Below are positions 36,122 through 45,394 of a stretch of 64,000 nt of DNA, piece by piece. Under the pieces are notes generated by a model. That model did no database searches. It saw nothing but the letters and a program-made list of their open reading frames with translations, and was not told the DNA's origin. This stretch comes from Triatoma infestans. Its lineage: Eukaryota > Arthropoda > Insecta > Hemiptera > Reduviidae. Both the position numbers and the translations under genes were made by a program. Numbering within the stretch: position 1 is the first letter of the stretch; every line of letters starts with the position of its first letter. Where the stretch lies: contig JAAEAF010003752.1 in assembly GCA_011037195.1 (NCBI GenBank), forward strand, positions 1 to 64,000, in the 5' to 3' direction.

Positions 36122-36883
36122 ATTTCCATAGTATTACACATAATATAGCATTGCAGCAACAAATTTGAAAACACTTCCGAGTCACTGAAAGAGAAATGTG
36201 GAAAAATTTTAATAAAAAAACAAAACAGAGTTTAGATTTCAATAAAATTAACTACTAAACCGTTGTCATTTTATTTTTATTATTTTTTTTTTTTTTGTCA
36301 CACTTTGGAATATGGTTCTGAAATGTAAAAGGAATCAGAAAGGTAAAAATGGATGAAAATTGGAAGCAACAAGATATTATATTTGCATTATAGATCAATG
36401 CAATAAGAAACGGAAAATAAACGTGAACCACAATGAGGATCCCATAAAAAGGGCACATAAAATGACAAGAAACATCGATTTATCATCGTTTCAGAAAGAA
36501 GTTTCCAGAAAAGATGTTGCCCAATGTTTTTGCATCAGTTAACTGAATAAAAAAAAAAATCTATATTTTTGGAAGGGCTAGTAGCAATAAGAAAGAAAGA
36601 AAGATGTTACGTTCATAGATAAAATAGGAATAGAGCAAAGTATCTAACTAGCAATATAATGTATGAGTATGCGATAACAATATTTTTAAGTGTGAGTGTG
36701 TCAGTAAGTCAGTTTGCTAGGTTTCAGCGCTCGTTCTTTACGGCGATTGCTGGATTATTTCAATTGCTATTCCACGTATTTGTGTGAATAGTACTACGTA
36801 CTATACATTTTCGAACTGTGTGGCGTATAGGAACAATGCCTTGACATCTCTTGCTATTGAGAATTTTCTACACTTTCACGTAC
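36122..36883. other. Non-coding region
   Basis: No gene recognised. T and A runs at 36275-36297; short frames at 36255 and 36360 show no family. The left end of the second PIF/Harbinger element should lie here, but no TIR was identified. Confidence 0.45.
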
Positions 36884-38221
36884 TTAGACAAGTTTAAGAG
36901 AGAAGAAGCGAGATGATGTCCTGTTTGCTCTAGATGGAGGACATGGAGTTATTTCAAACAAATTCTCAGACAGGGTCAATGTGTCTTCGAATCTATATCC
37001 ATCTCTTTCTCGCACAAAATTATGGAGAACACAAATAGCTTTTACAATCTCAACTGCAAAATGTTTATGAACATCCAAGGGTCGGTAAGGAATCCTCCAT
37101 TTATTTGCTAGTATTCCAAACTGCACTCGATATAGCGGCGAGCACGTCAAAGTCGGTCAAAGAAGTTTCTCTTGATATCAGTCAAGTGCTTTACTGCATA
37201 TGGCCGCATCATGTGTTCTGACAGAGAGAAGGCCTCATCATCCACTAAAACCAATGGCAATGCTTGACCATTGTCTTTGATTGGCCTATTAGTCGGAATA
37301 TCGAGATTCCTATTCATAAATCTATGATAAAAAACGGATTCTTTGAAAATAGAAGAATCACCACATTTGCCGTAAGCTCCAACGTCTACATAAAGAAACT
37401 TATAATCTGCATCACATATTGCGAGTAACACAATTGGAAAGAAGTGCTTGTAGTTGAAATGTAGTGAACCTGAATGTGCTGGTTGAATAACTTTAATGTG
37501 CTTTCCATCGACAGCTCCGATGCAATTTGGGAATTGTGCGTATTTTGGAAAGCCTTCTGCTACCTCATTCCACTTATCCCTAGTTAGTTTTGGAATTGCG
37601 ATTGCTTTGATGTTTTCCCATATTGCTTTACAAACGTCCCAGTTTATTTCTCTTACAGTTGTTAGACCTATTCGGTAATCACGACTTATATGTGCGAAAG
37701 AACATCCTGTAGCCAAATATCTGTAAAGGAAACAATAGAAAGATAAATCTTGTTTTTTTTTATATTATTTCATAATATAATAATCATATTACATTACAGG
37801 TGTTACGCTTCAAAAGAAATGGAAAAACACTAGAAACTCTTTCCAAAGAGTGGTGCGACGATTAAAATCTGCCCGAAGTGGCTGTTCTGCACAGCGTAAG
37901 TCACCCTATATCTATTTCAATCTACTGCAATTTCTGGCACCGACGATGGAAAGCAACCCCACAGAGTCTAGTCTGCAAGATCCGCCTCAGACCCTAGAGA
38001 CAGATAGTGACGGTGCATTAATTTCTCCACCCCAACTAGAAAAAATTCAGTCGCTAAGGTCAAAGAGAAAAAGGGGTAATTGTGATGACACTGGGACACA
38101 AGCTCTAGTTTCAGTATTGAAGGAGAGCATGGATTGTAGAGAGAAGAGAGAGACGCTGAACGAAACGGATTGTGAGCGGATGTTTCTGCTGTCATTGTTA
38201 GATGGCTTCAGAAATATTCGC

Positions 38222-38645
38222 CGTATGTGAACTGTATCACCAGCTAACAGTAATTTTAAAAAATCAATGTTATAATCCTCACTATTAAATTCTTCAAAAA
38301 CGATTAGTTTATGTTCATAACTAATATCAAATAACGGATAACTACGACCTGCAAAATATACACGATTTCCCAAACCATAACTCAACAAATTAATGGTATA
38401 ACTTTTACCTACACCCGAACCTCCATATAGATAAAGATGACGCTTTTTATAATAATAGTTAGTACTAACAAAATTTCTGTACCATTCCAAAACATCGAGA
38501 AACCAACGATTTTCGTAACATATAATCGGACATACATAAGAATAACTTCTAGCAAATTTTACAACTAATTGCGCATGCAGATTTTGAAGAAAGCTATAAC
38601 AATTATAATGTTTCTTAACGAAAGGGTGATTAAAATCAAATTTAG
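38222..38645 (-). pseudogene. rep: Rep D fragment: middle of CRESS Rep with helicase, inverted
   Basis: The minus-strand frame runs from about 38645 to 38222. It starts in FDFNHPFVKKHYNCY, continues LEWYRNFVSTN and the SF3 helicase (Walker A GGSGVGKSYTIN, Walker B LIVFEEFN), and ends at LLAGDTVHIRR, where the transposon gene resumes. It is closest to lineage C (FFVKKHRNCY, WYRNFVSTS). It is oriented opposite to the other D pieces, so copy D was rearranged. Motif C and the nuclease domain are missing from this fragment. Confidence 0.85.
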
Positions 38646-38689
38646 CCTAAATAATAATAGCACTGATAATTAAAACTTAAATCAGAAAT

Positions 38690-39061
38690 TCTAATTGCTT
38701 GCTATTGGGAGGGAACTTCAACTACTACGAGAACAGAATTAAAATAGCTACATTTGCTTTGTTAAATAAATATCCTACTTACAGTATATGTTTTGCCATT
38801 AGAGTGTTAAATTATTGTAATGATCAATTTTGTAATACTAGGAACAGAAATATTAAGAAAATTTACGATTTAGAATTGTATTTAGTTAGAGAAGATTGTT
38901 TGCGTCATTACAGTAGTTACAACGTGATGTTTAAAATTATAACTACATTGGATGGTGTTGTATTGGAGTACATACACCATAATGATGGAATTGTTCATAA
39001 TCTGTGTACAGATAGTTTTTTGGCTTTACGTAATTTGGGTATTAACGCCATCGAAGAATGA
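38690..39061 (+). CDS. ORF3 D: third CRESS-virus gene, N-terminally truncated
   Basis: The open frame (first ATG 38699) encodes LLGGNFNYYENRIKIATFALLNKY, matching the NQYENRLKLACFLFLNDY block of ORF3 C. It continues with isoleucine- and tyrosine-rich helices and an HYSSYNV segment. The N-terminal 35-40 residues with the WP motif are missing at the junction with the inverted Rep fragment near 38690. Function is unknown. Confidence 0.65.
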   Translation, partial: SNCLLLGGNFNYYENRIKIATFALLNKYPTYSICFAIRVLNYCNDQFCNTRNRNIKKIYDLELYLVREDCLRHYSSYNVMFKIITTLDGVVLEYIHHNDGIVHNLCTDSFLALRNLGINAIEE

Positions 39062-39143
39062 ACTTAATATTATAAAGGGGGGATAAAGTTCAAAAGAGCG
39101 GGCCGCAGGCCCTTAACTCCGAAGGAGCTTCACGTGGTACTCC

Positions 39144-39184
39144 AATCGCGACCGGGTTGTATAAACTAGTACCCGGTCGCGATT
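39144..39184. promoter_or_regulatory. Intergenic hairpin of virus copy D (candidate origin)
   Basis: A perfect 14-bp inverted repeat (39144-39157, 39171-39184) surrounds a 13-nt loop TGTATAAACTAGT. It lies between ORF3 and Rep, as in lineage A. The loop lacks a clear canonical nonamer on either strand, so origin function is inferred from position and shape. Confidence 0.6.
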
Positions 39185-39235
39185 CACAACATTGTTCAAA
39201 TAAAGAAAATTAAAACTAAGTTTGTTATCAATAGA

Positions 39236-39535
39236 GGCGTGGCTAAAGGTTGCGTGGGTAGTGGGACAAGGAAAAGAACTAGCAAAATGTTTATCACTGT
39301 GAACGTGGGAGCGGATGTGCATCCGCAGATAAGGCAATTGTTTGTTAACTCATTTCATAATGTTCTTTCATTCTGTTGCGCGTTAGAGTGTGGTTCAGTT
39401 GGTTCTAGTGCAGAGTATCATATTCACTGTTATATTGAATTCCAGGATTCCTACACGTATTTAGAGGTAAGAGAATTTATTAGAGATGTGTTTGACTTAG
39501 AGTGTATAGATGTTATTGGAGTTAGGAATCGGAAA
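39236..39535 (+). pseudogene. rep: Rep D N-terminal fragment (HUH nuclease part)
   Basis: The frame has motif I (FITVNVG), motif II (HIHCYIEF) and continues VREFIRDVFDLECIDVIGVRN. It then breaks into the PIF MADF gene near 39535, before motif III. No ATG opens the frame; the first candidate codon is GTG at 39239. Similar non-ATG openings occur in Rep B1, B2 and C1. It encodes only half a nuclease domain. Confidence 0.8.
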
Positions 39536-39869
39536 ACAACATGCATATGTAGAATTTCGTCCCCCTGCAGCAAAAATGAGAGCAAGAATAGGACTAATGG
39601 AAACTACAGAAAAATATCAACCAAACTGTTTGCAAACTGGGCGCTTCAACCAGTATACGAATTATTCGAATGCATATCGCAACAGTTTCCAAGAATATAA
39701 TCAAGGTTATTCAACACCTCCATGCACTGAAACCGCATGTCCTATCCCAGATAACTCCAGAGATCAATCCCGTTTGAGATCCTCGCTACAGCTCCAATCA
39801 CCTAACTCTGAAAGTACTGAGATTTCACAGCAATCACAAGTAATTAATTTGTTTCCTTCAATGAACTAA

Positions 39870-39991
39870 CAATGCATGTACCCTTTTTAATTAATTTCTT
39901 TGTTATTTTAGTGTTTTCTACAGAATAAACGTTTTACATTTGGTTTTTGAGTATTTTATTACTCCTTGTATACAAATAAATAATAACTTAC
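39870..39991. other. Short spacer within the second PIF element
   Basis: Contains an AATAAA for the MADF gene and the GT donor side of the transposase intron. No gene. Confidence 0.5.
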
Positions 39992-40187
39992 CTTACGGTT
40001 ATAACTAATTTTTCTTCTGCTGAAATACACTGGCGAAAGCGGCTGCTGCTCCCAGTTATTTTTATTTTTATTCCATCTAGTAACTGTTGAAATGTGCTCC
40101 TTGACATTCTCACATAATTAAAGAATTTGTTTTCATAAAATAGAAATAAATTAATACTTTGTGTTATTTGCTTGTTTTATTTACAGA

Positions 40188-40598
40188 ATGCCTAATCCTT
40201 TACTAGATTGGTTTCAAGATAGTTTTGGTGACATTTTGGGTGGACAGAACAGTTGGCCAACATTTGTAATAGAAACAGTGTTTTGCAGTGATTATTCATA
40301 CAAACATAGAGCAATTATTGTTAGTTTTTGTGTGCTTAATGGCATTAATATAGACATTCTTATTGGTGTTATAAAGAGTTGTAGTTTGCAGAGATTAAAA
40401 ACTAATCAGGAACAAGAAATATTCCTTTTACATAAATATTTCACGGATCACCCAAACAGTAATTACAACAGGTCAAGATATTCCTCCTGCGAGTTTTGTG
40501 ATTTGAATGGTGTTCCAGTACATTTCCCGCGTTTAAGATTATCAAGAGAGATAAGCTCGATCTGTATGTGGCATCTTGTAAACATTGGCCTTATCTAA
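40188..40598 (+). CDS. ORF3 B0: third CRESS-virus gene, first copy in array B
   Basis: The 136-codon frame begins ATGCCTAATCC. N-terminal MPNPLLDWFQDSFGD is followed by SWPTFVIETVFCSDYSYKHRAIIVSFCVLNGINID, the signature block of the ORF3 family, and a late RYSSCEFCDLNGVPVHFPR. It is nearly identical to 42651-43061 (three or four residue changes). It stands directly at the left boundary of array B in the PIF transposase exon (about 40146), so this unit's Rep and Cap lie outside the array. Function unknown. Confidence 0.8.
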   Translation: MPNPLLDWFQDSFGDILGGQNSWPTFVIETVFCSDYSYKHRAIIVSFCVLNGINIDILIGVIKSCSLQRLKTNQEQEIFLLHKYFTDHPNSNYNRSRYSSCEFCDLNGVPVHFPRLRLSREISSICMWHLVNIGLI

Positions 40599-40680
40599 AG
40601 GTTATAAACATGACCAGTCAAGCGCGGGAATGTAGTAGTCGTGGTGGGGAGCGCGCGGCTCTAGCCGGCAAGGTCACCAA

Positions 40681-40744
40681 CCGGGCCGCTTGCGGCCCGG
40701 CTACTGGCCCCTTCGTTAATAGAACACCCTCTAACGAAGGGGCC
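40681..40744. promoter_or_regulatory. Double hairpin in array B intergenic region (candidate origin)
   Basis: CCGGGCCGC-TT-GCGGCCCGG (40681-40700) is a perfect palindrome. It is followed by GGCCCCTTCGTTA ... TAACGAAGGGGCC, a 13-bp stem with loop ATAGAACACCCTC. This lies between ORF3 and Rep, where the lineage A origin sits. In the second copy (50200-50250) the first hairpin is lost and the second keeps CCCTTCGTTA/TAACGAAGGG. No canonical nonamer is seen. Confidence 0.6.
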
Positions 40745-40775
40745 ACAAGAGGGGCCAGAAGAAATATAAACGCGC

Positions 40776-41796
40776 GTGCACCAACTTGTGTGCAGTCGCT
40801 CTAAGAAAAGAGACACATCAAGTCATAATTATTTTGTTACTTTAACGCTTCAGGGACAGGATTTAACTAATGTCAGACAATTGTTTATTGATTGTTTTTT
40901 TGACATTAGTGGATTTTGTTGTGCGCTTGAAACCGAATCTTGCGGGGAAGATATTAAGAAGCATCTTCACGCATACTTGGAATTTGAAGGTAAGGTGTAT
41001 TTCTCAGAATTAAGGGATTATATTTCTTGCAATTTTCCTGATATGCGCTTTGATCTTCAAAATGTTAAAAGAAAAAAACAATTGTTAGTTTATATAAGCA
41101 AATCAGATACTGAAGTTTATACGAATTTATCATCATCTAAACTTAGTTTTAATTATCAGTTGAATAAATGGGCAAACAGTAAAGAAAATTTTAGTGTAGT
41201 TGATCCGTTTGTGGTGGATCATAGAAATAATTACAAATTTATCGAACGTTATCATAGCGAGGTAACTAGAGAAAAATATTATAGTTATATATGGCCATTT
41301 GTCAATATTTTTACTGCTGCTTGGGCTAACAATGTAATAGATTTTTATTTAGATTTTGTTTCAACTGTTCATTATCCCAAAAAAAAACATTTATATTTAT
41401 ACGGTAAATCTAATACCGGAAAGACAAGTTTGATTAATTTTTTATCCCGTGATGTTTCCTATTTAATAACTTGCGCCGGTTATGGCGAATATTTTTTAGA
41501 AACTCTGAAGGATAATACGAAGTTAATCATTTTTGATGAGTTTGACATTACCAATTACCCGTATGGCAAACTTAAACAATTACTTAGCAGGAAAGCATTT
41601 TGCATTACGCAAAAAAAATACTTTAGATAGGATTGTCAAATATTGTGAATTGATTGTAATTATTTCTAATAATGAACCATTAATGGATGATGCATTCTTC
41701 AATAGGGTTCAGATCGTGTATGCGGATGTACCGTCGGCAGATTTCAGCGGTCAAACGCCGGTTGTTCAGGAGAAAGCGCCACTGGGGATTGCGTAG
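40776..41796 (+). pseudogene. rep: Rep B1: CRESS replication initiator, one frameshift
   Basis: HUH motifs: FVTLTL, HLHAYLEF, and YISK with the catalytic Tyr. SF3 helicase: KSNTGKTSL, LIIFDEFD and, after a frame change near 41583 (one extra base relative to B2), VIISNNEP. The frame opens at GTG (40776) with no upstream ATG; B2 is the same, so the true start is uncertain. The 3' end overlaps Cap (ATG at 41726). It is almost identical to Rep B2. The clean nuclease half and single shift indicate a fairly young integration. Confidence 0.88.
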
Positions 41797-42630
41797 ACGT
41801 AGGACGCAATTGTCTGTACGAAAGAATCGTTTCAAGTATGCTCGAAGATATCGCAAAGTATTCAGAAGAAGAAAATTTGCTGCATGATTTAAATCTAAAT
41901 TAAGTTCAAAACCCATTATATTCAAAAGTGTTAAATCATATCAATGTACACGAAAGTTTGCCTATGGATTTGGTTTAGATTCACTGAATTATCATAATGA
42001 AACTAACTTAATAAGTAACAATGCTGATTATACAGAATTAAATAGTTATTTGAAACAATATAAATTTTTTAAGGTCAAATCTATTGCTCTTTACTTTAAA
42101 AACTTTAATACTTCTTTTTATAATGTTATAAATCATAATATGGACGCCGCTCAAAGATCGGAAGTTGCATCATGTTGTTTGCTGATGCTAGTGTTTGTGA
42201 TAATATTCCAGATATTTCGCATTGTACTTTGAATTTTAGTAGAAATGTCAGCATACCGTTACAATATTTTTATTTATACGATCTACCACTTGATGAGTGG
42301 TCAGACAATAGAGTATTCAAAGATGTTAATAAAAGTAATGTGTACATAAAAAAAAAGAATGCTAGTAAATACGCTAAATTTAGCGTACGTTACAATGTTA
42401 AGTGTTCAGGATATTGTGAAAGCGCAAATTATAATGAATCAAACATTCAGGATGTTCCAAAAATGTTAATGGAACAGAAAACAACTAATAGACCATGTAG
42501 TCTATTTATAGGTCCTATGTGGACAGCGAATGATTTTCCTAAAGATCAAATACAAATGCAGTTGTATAATGTGCACTTTGAGGTGTACAAAAATGTGACA
42601 TATGAATTTTTGGGGAAAGAAATAAATTAA
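41726..42630 (+). pseudogene. cap: Cap B1: CRESS capsid gene, one stop and one frameshift
   Basis: ATG at 41726 opens a 53-residue arginine-rich N-terminus (MYRRQISAVKRRLFRRKRHW) that ends at TGA 41885-41887; copy B2 has CGA at this point. The frame continues past the stop to about 42170, then shifts into the frame 42172-42630, whose end (QMQLYNVHFEVYKNVTYEF) resembles the C-termini of the other Caps. Known role of the family: virion shell and DNA binding. ORF3 starts 21 nt downstream. Confidence 0.8.
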
Positions 42631-42650
42631 TACTTTGTGTTATTTACAGA

Positions 42651-43061
42651 ATGCCTAATCCTTTACTAGATTCGTTTCAAGATAGTTTTGGTGACATTTT
42701 GGGTGGACAGAACAGTTGGCCAACATTTGTAATAGAAACAGTGTTTTGCAGTGATTATTCATACAAACATAGAGCAATTATTGTTAGTTTTTGTGTGCTT
42801 AATGGCATTAATATAGACAATCTTATTGATGTTATAAAGAGTTGTAGTTTGCAGAGATTAAAGACTAATCAGGAACAAGAAATAATCCTTTTACATAAAT
42901 ATTTCACGGATCACCCAAACAGTAATTACAACAGGTCAAGATATTCCTCCTGCGAGTTTTGTGATTTGAATGGTGTTCCAGTACATTTCCCGCGTTTAAG
43001 ATTATCAAGAGAGATAAGCTCGATCTGTATGTGGCATCTTGTAAACATTGGCCTTATCTAA
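42651..43061 (+). CDS. ORF3 B1: third CRESS-virus gene, second copy in array B
   Basis: 136 codons, uninterrupted, nearly identical to 40188-40598; start-to-start distance 2463 bp, which gives the unit length of array B. The upstream TTAATACTTTGTGTTATTTACAG is shared with the first copy apart from a 13-bp insertion there. Features are as for the first copy (SWPTFVIETVFC, FCVLNGINID). The intergenic region after it is interrupted at 43118 by the errantivirus. Confidence 0.82.
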   Translation: MPNPLLDSFQDSFGDILGGQNSWPTFVIETVFCSDYSYKHRAIIVSFCVLNGINIDNLIDVIKSCSLQRLKTNQEQEIILLHKYFTDHPNSNYNRSRYSSCEFCDLNGVPVHFPRLRLSREISSICMWHLVNIGLI

Positions 43062-43118
43062 AGGTTATAAACATGACCAGTCAAGCGCGGGAATGTAGTA
43101 GTCGTGGTGGGGAGCGCG

Positions 43119-43412
43119 TGTTATGTATATCTGAACCTTATCGTATCAAAAAGAAAAAGCCGCCTTGTTTACGTTCCCATGCAATAGAAGTAAACACCAC
43201 CTGCATTAAATACGTCATATGAGATGTAGTAAACAACAAGTGGCAAAGGATATAAATACTGCCAACTTGATATCATTGTCACTCTGTTGCTCTGTTACTT
43301 AGACATACATAGTTCTTAGTACAGGCGTGTTGCCGTTCTGTTTTGTACGCTCTCATTGGTTTGATGAATAAAGTTTTTTAAAAACAATTTATCAATCCTA
43401 AAAAATATAATT
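43119..43412 (+). repeat. 5' LTR of errantivirus in array B
   Basis: 294 bp, starts TGTTATGTATATC. A TATA-box-like GGATATAAATACTG lies at 43248 and AATAAA at 43366. The primer-site motif TGGCGCAGTCG begins at its last base. Confidence 0.93.
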
Positions 43413-44419
43413 GGCGCAGTCGTGCGGACATTGCAAGAGGACATTGCAAGAATACTCCGTTTGGAAACATTGCAAGAATATACTCCGTTTGGAAACATCC
43501 CAAGAAGATACTCCGTTTGGAAACACACCCCCAGGCAACGCAGATACGAAGAAACAACGCTTATCTTCACGGGACCCGCAAGTTGGAGGACGAATACCTT
43601 TGGCAACTTGACATCGTCGCCGGACTTAGGCATCTTCGTAGTTCTTCTTCAAGATTAGCGGCAGAACCCAACGCAAACAGGACACCCCCAGGCAACCAGA
43701 GTCACCGCCGAAGCAGTCTTCACAGAGCCAGCAAAGCTAGAGCCCGAAGTTCCGCCCAGGCTAAAACATCCCGAGTTGCAGAGGAATGGCTACCACCCTT
43801 TTATTGTAAGTCCTCCTTTGTATACTCTACATTTTAATTGTTTACGTCAAGCGAATATTGATATTGCAATTATAATTTTGTTACATCGAGAAAAAGAAAA
43901 ACTTTAAAGAAAAAAAAAATTCAAAAGAAAAATTTAAAATTCAAGCGAAAATTGAAATTTAATTTAAAAGAAATTTTAATGATAAAAGAAAAAAAATAAT
44001 AAAATATATTAATAGTAAATATTAATAAAAACAATAATAGAAAATATTTAATTAGCGCGAATATAAAGTAATAATAACAAAATATATATGTAATTAGCGC
44101 AAATATAAAATAAAAGAAAAGAAAAGAAAAATAAATAAAGAAAAAACAATTTATAATAATAATAAATACATAATCGACGCAAATATAAAAAACAATTTAT
44201 AATAAAAACAAAAAGAAAGAAAAACATAATAAAAAAAAAAATTATTAAACAATATAATTTGTACATTAATTTTATACGAATCATTTATATCATTTATATT
44301 GCTTGTATACTAATATTTTATATGTGCATGTTAGCTTAGTAAGGATTTATATTTTACATTATATATATATTCAAATATTTACACATCAATTTAAACACAT
44401 ACAAATCAATTACACAAAA
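43413..44419 (+). other. Untranslated leader of the errantivirus, with minisatellite
   Basis: About 1 kb lies between the primer site and gag. At 43433-43530 a unit of about 27 bp (GAATACTCCGTTTGGAAACA with varying ends) is repeated three to four times. The rest is AT-rich, with short tandem AATATAAA/GCGCAAATATAAA blocks at 44050-44200. No coding role is evident. Confidence 0.65.
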
Positions 44420-45394
44420 ATGTCCATTCCAAAAATTGATAAAACATACATCAACATAATACCCGAATTCAACGGTAACCCTAACACACTTAAAGAATTT
44501 TTAGAAGTATGCGAGGAGATAATAGCATTATTTGCAGTAGCTTCACCCGCGGATCACCCACAAAACAAATTACTCCTAAGAATCTTCCTTTCAAAAATTG
44601 TATCCCCCGCGAAAGAACAAATAAGCTCAACAATTATTAGAACATGGAACGAATTAAAATTAGTATTAACGAACACATTCACAACGGGAAAAGACGATCT
44701 CACTATAACCAGAGAATTATGCGGAACCCTACAGCATAATAAAACATACTTAGAATTTTATTCAATCATTAAGGAACTAACAAACCAATACTCCAGTTAC
44801 ATTTTTGCACATGTACAACAAATTAATAACCGACAAATACTAATAGGAAACTTTGAAAAATTAGCACTAAGACAATTTCTAATAGGAATTAAAGAACCAA
44901 TAGGAACTTCAATAAGAGCGCGAATCCCAAGAACACTAAATGAAGCCTACCAAATACTAATGAATGAATTTAATTTAAATCCTAATAAAAATAATAATTA
45001 TATTCCACCACAAAAACAAAAATTAAATTACCCTTCGAAACAAAACTACATTAATAAAAACACATCGTTCGAATCTAATAAACCCTTTTACCAATTTAAA
45101 CCAAAACCTAGTACTTCATTTTATAGTACATTCCCACGGAATAAAACCCAAGTAACACATCAAAGTTACAAACCGACCCCAATGTCGATAACAACAAACA
45201 CTACGTATAGACCCAATACTAAAATGAGAAATACTTACAGTAGAAACCAAGCTTTACAACGAATACCCGAAGAAATAAATAATACGGAAAATTTTAAATA
45301 CAAAGACCCCAGAGAAAATAATACCCCTATTGAACCCAATGACTATAATCATTTTTTAGAAATAAGCTACCCCAATACGTCGGAGAAAACATGA
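44420..45394 (+). CDS. gag: Errantivirus gag, intact
   Basis: I chose the ATG at 44420 (MSIPKIDKTYINIIPEFNGNP) because the gag at 28680 starts the same way; the longer frame upstream is AT-rich leader. 324 residues: a helical capsid-like region (residues 1-220) and a basic Pro/Asn/Lys-rich tail without zinc knuckles. Gag assembles the particle. Its TGA overlaps the pol ATG (ATGA at 45391-45394), a common arrangement for reinitiation or frameshifting in this group. Confidence 0.85.
   Translation: MSIPKIDKTYINIIPEFNGNPNTLKEFLEVCEEIIALFAVASPADHPQNKLLLRIFLSKIVSPAKEQISSTIIRTWNELKLVLTNTFTTGKDDLTITRELCGTLQHNKTYLEFYSIIKELTNQYSSYIFAHVQQINNRQILIGNFEKLALRQFLIGIKEPIGTSIRARIPRTLNEAYQILMNEFNLNPNKNNNYIPPQKQKLNYPSKQNYINKNTSFESNKPFYQFKPKPSTSFYSTFPRNKTQVTHQSYKPTPMSITTNTTYRPNTKMRNTYSRNQALQRIPEEINNTENFKYKDPRENNTPIEPNDYNHFLEISYPNTSEKT

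Larger units (their letters stand above)
37800..39869 (+). pseudogene. MADF-BESS accessory gene of second PIF/Harbinger, split by virus copy D
   Basis: The exon begins after an ATTACAG acceptor at 37799 with the end of a MADF domain (QKKWKNTRNSFQRVVRRLK, YIYFNLLQFL). An acidic region and the first half of a BESS motif (ERMFLLSLLDGFRNI) follow, up to about 38219. The second half (PPAAKMRARIGLME) continues in frame at about 39553, and the gene ends at 39869. The intervening about 1.3 kb is CRESS virus copy D. The first MADF exon was not found. BESS motifs mediate protein interactions. AATAAA follows at 39926. Confidence 0.8.
36884..40145 (-). pseudogene. Second PIF/Harbinger transposase, interrupted by intron-nested DNA and cut by virus array B
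   Basis: Exon 1 (about 40145-39992) reads FFNYVRMSRSTFQQLLDG and ends VITVR at a GTAAGT donor. Exon 2 (37720-36884) resumes YLATGCSF after a TTTACAG acceptor, in phase. DDE_4 residues are in GAVDGKHIKV and VDDEAFSL; the region of the third acidic residue is RRYIECS. Exon 2 carries a TGA near 37150 and a one-base shift shortly after. The 5' part of exon 1 is cut at about 40146, where CRESS array B begins. The intron (37721-39991) contains, on the other strand, a MADF-BESS gene and virus copy D. Clearly inactive. Confidence 0.82.

Noticed and set aside
36255..36542. Short ORFs on both strands
   Set aside because: Low-complexity AT-rich translations without family features.
40568..40804. 78-codon ORF in the array B intergenic region
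   Set aside because: It runs across hairpins and is not preserved in the second copy.
44303..44419. N-terminal extension of the errantivirus Gag from 44303
   Set aside because: The extension is AT-rich leader; the related gag at 28680 begins at the equivalent of 44420.
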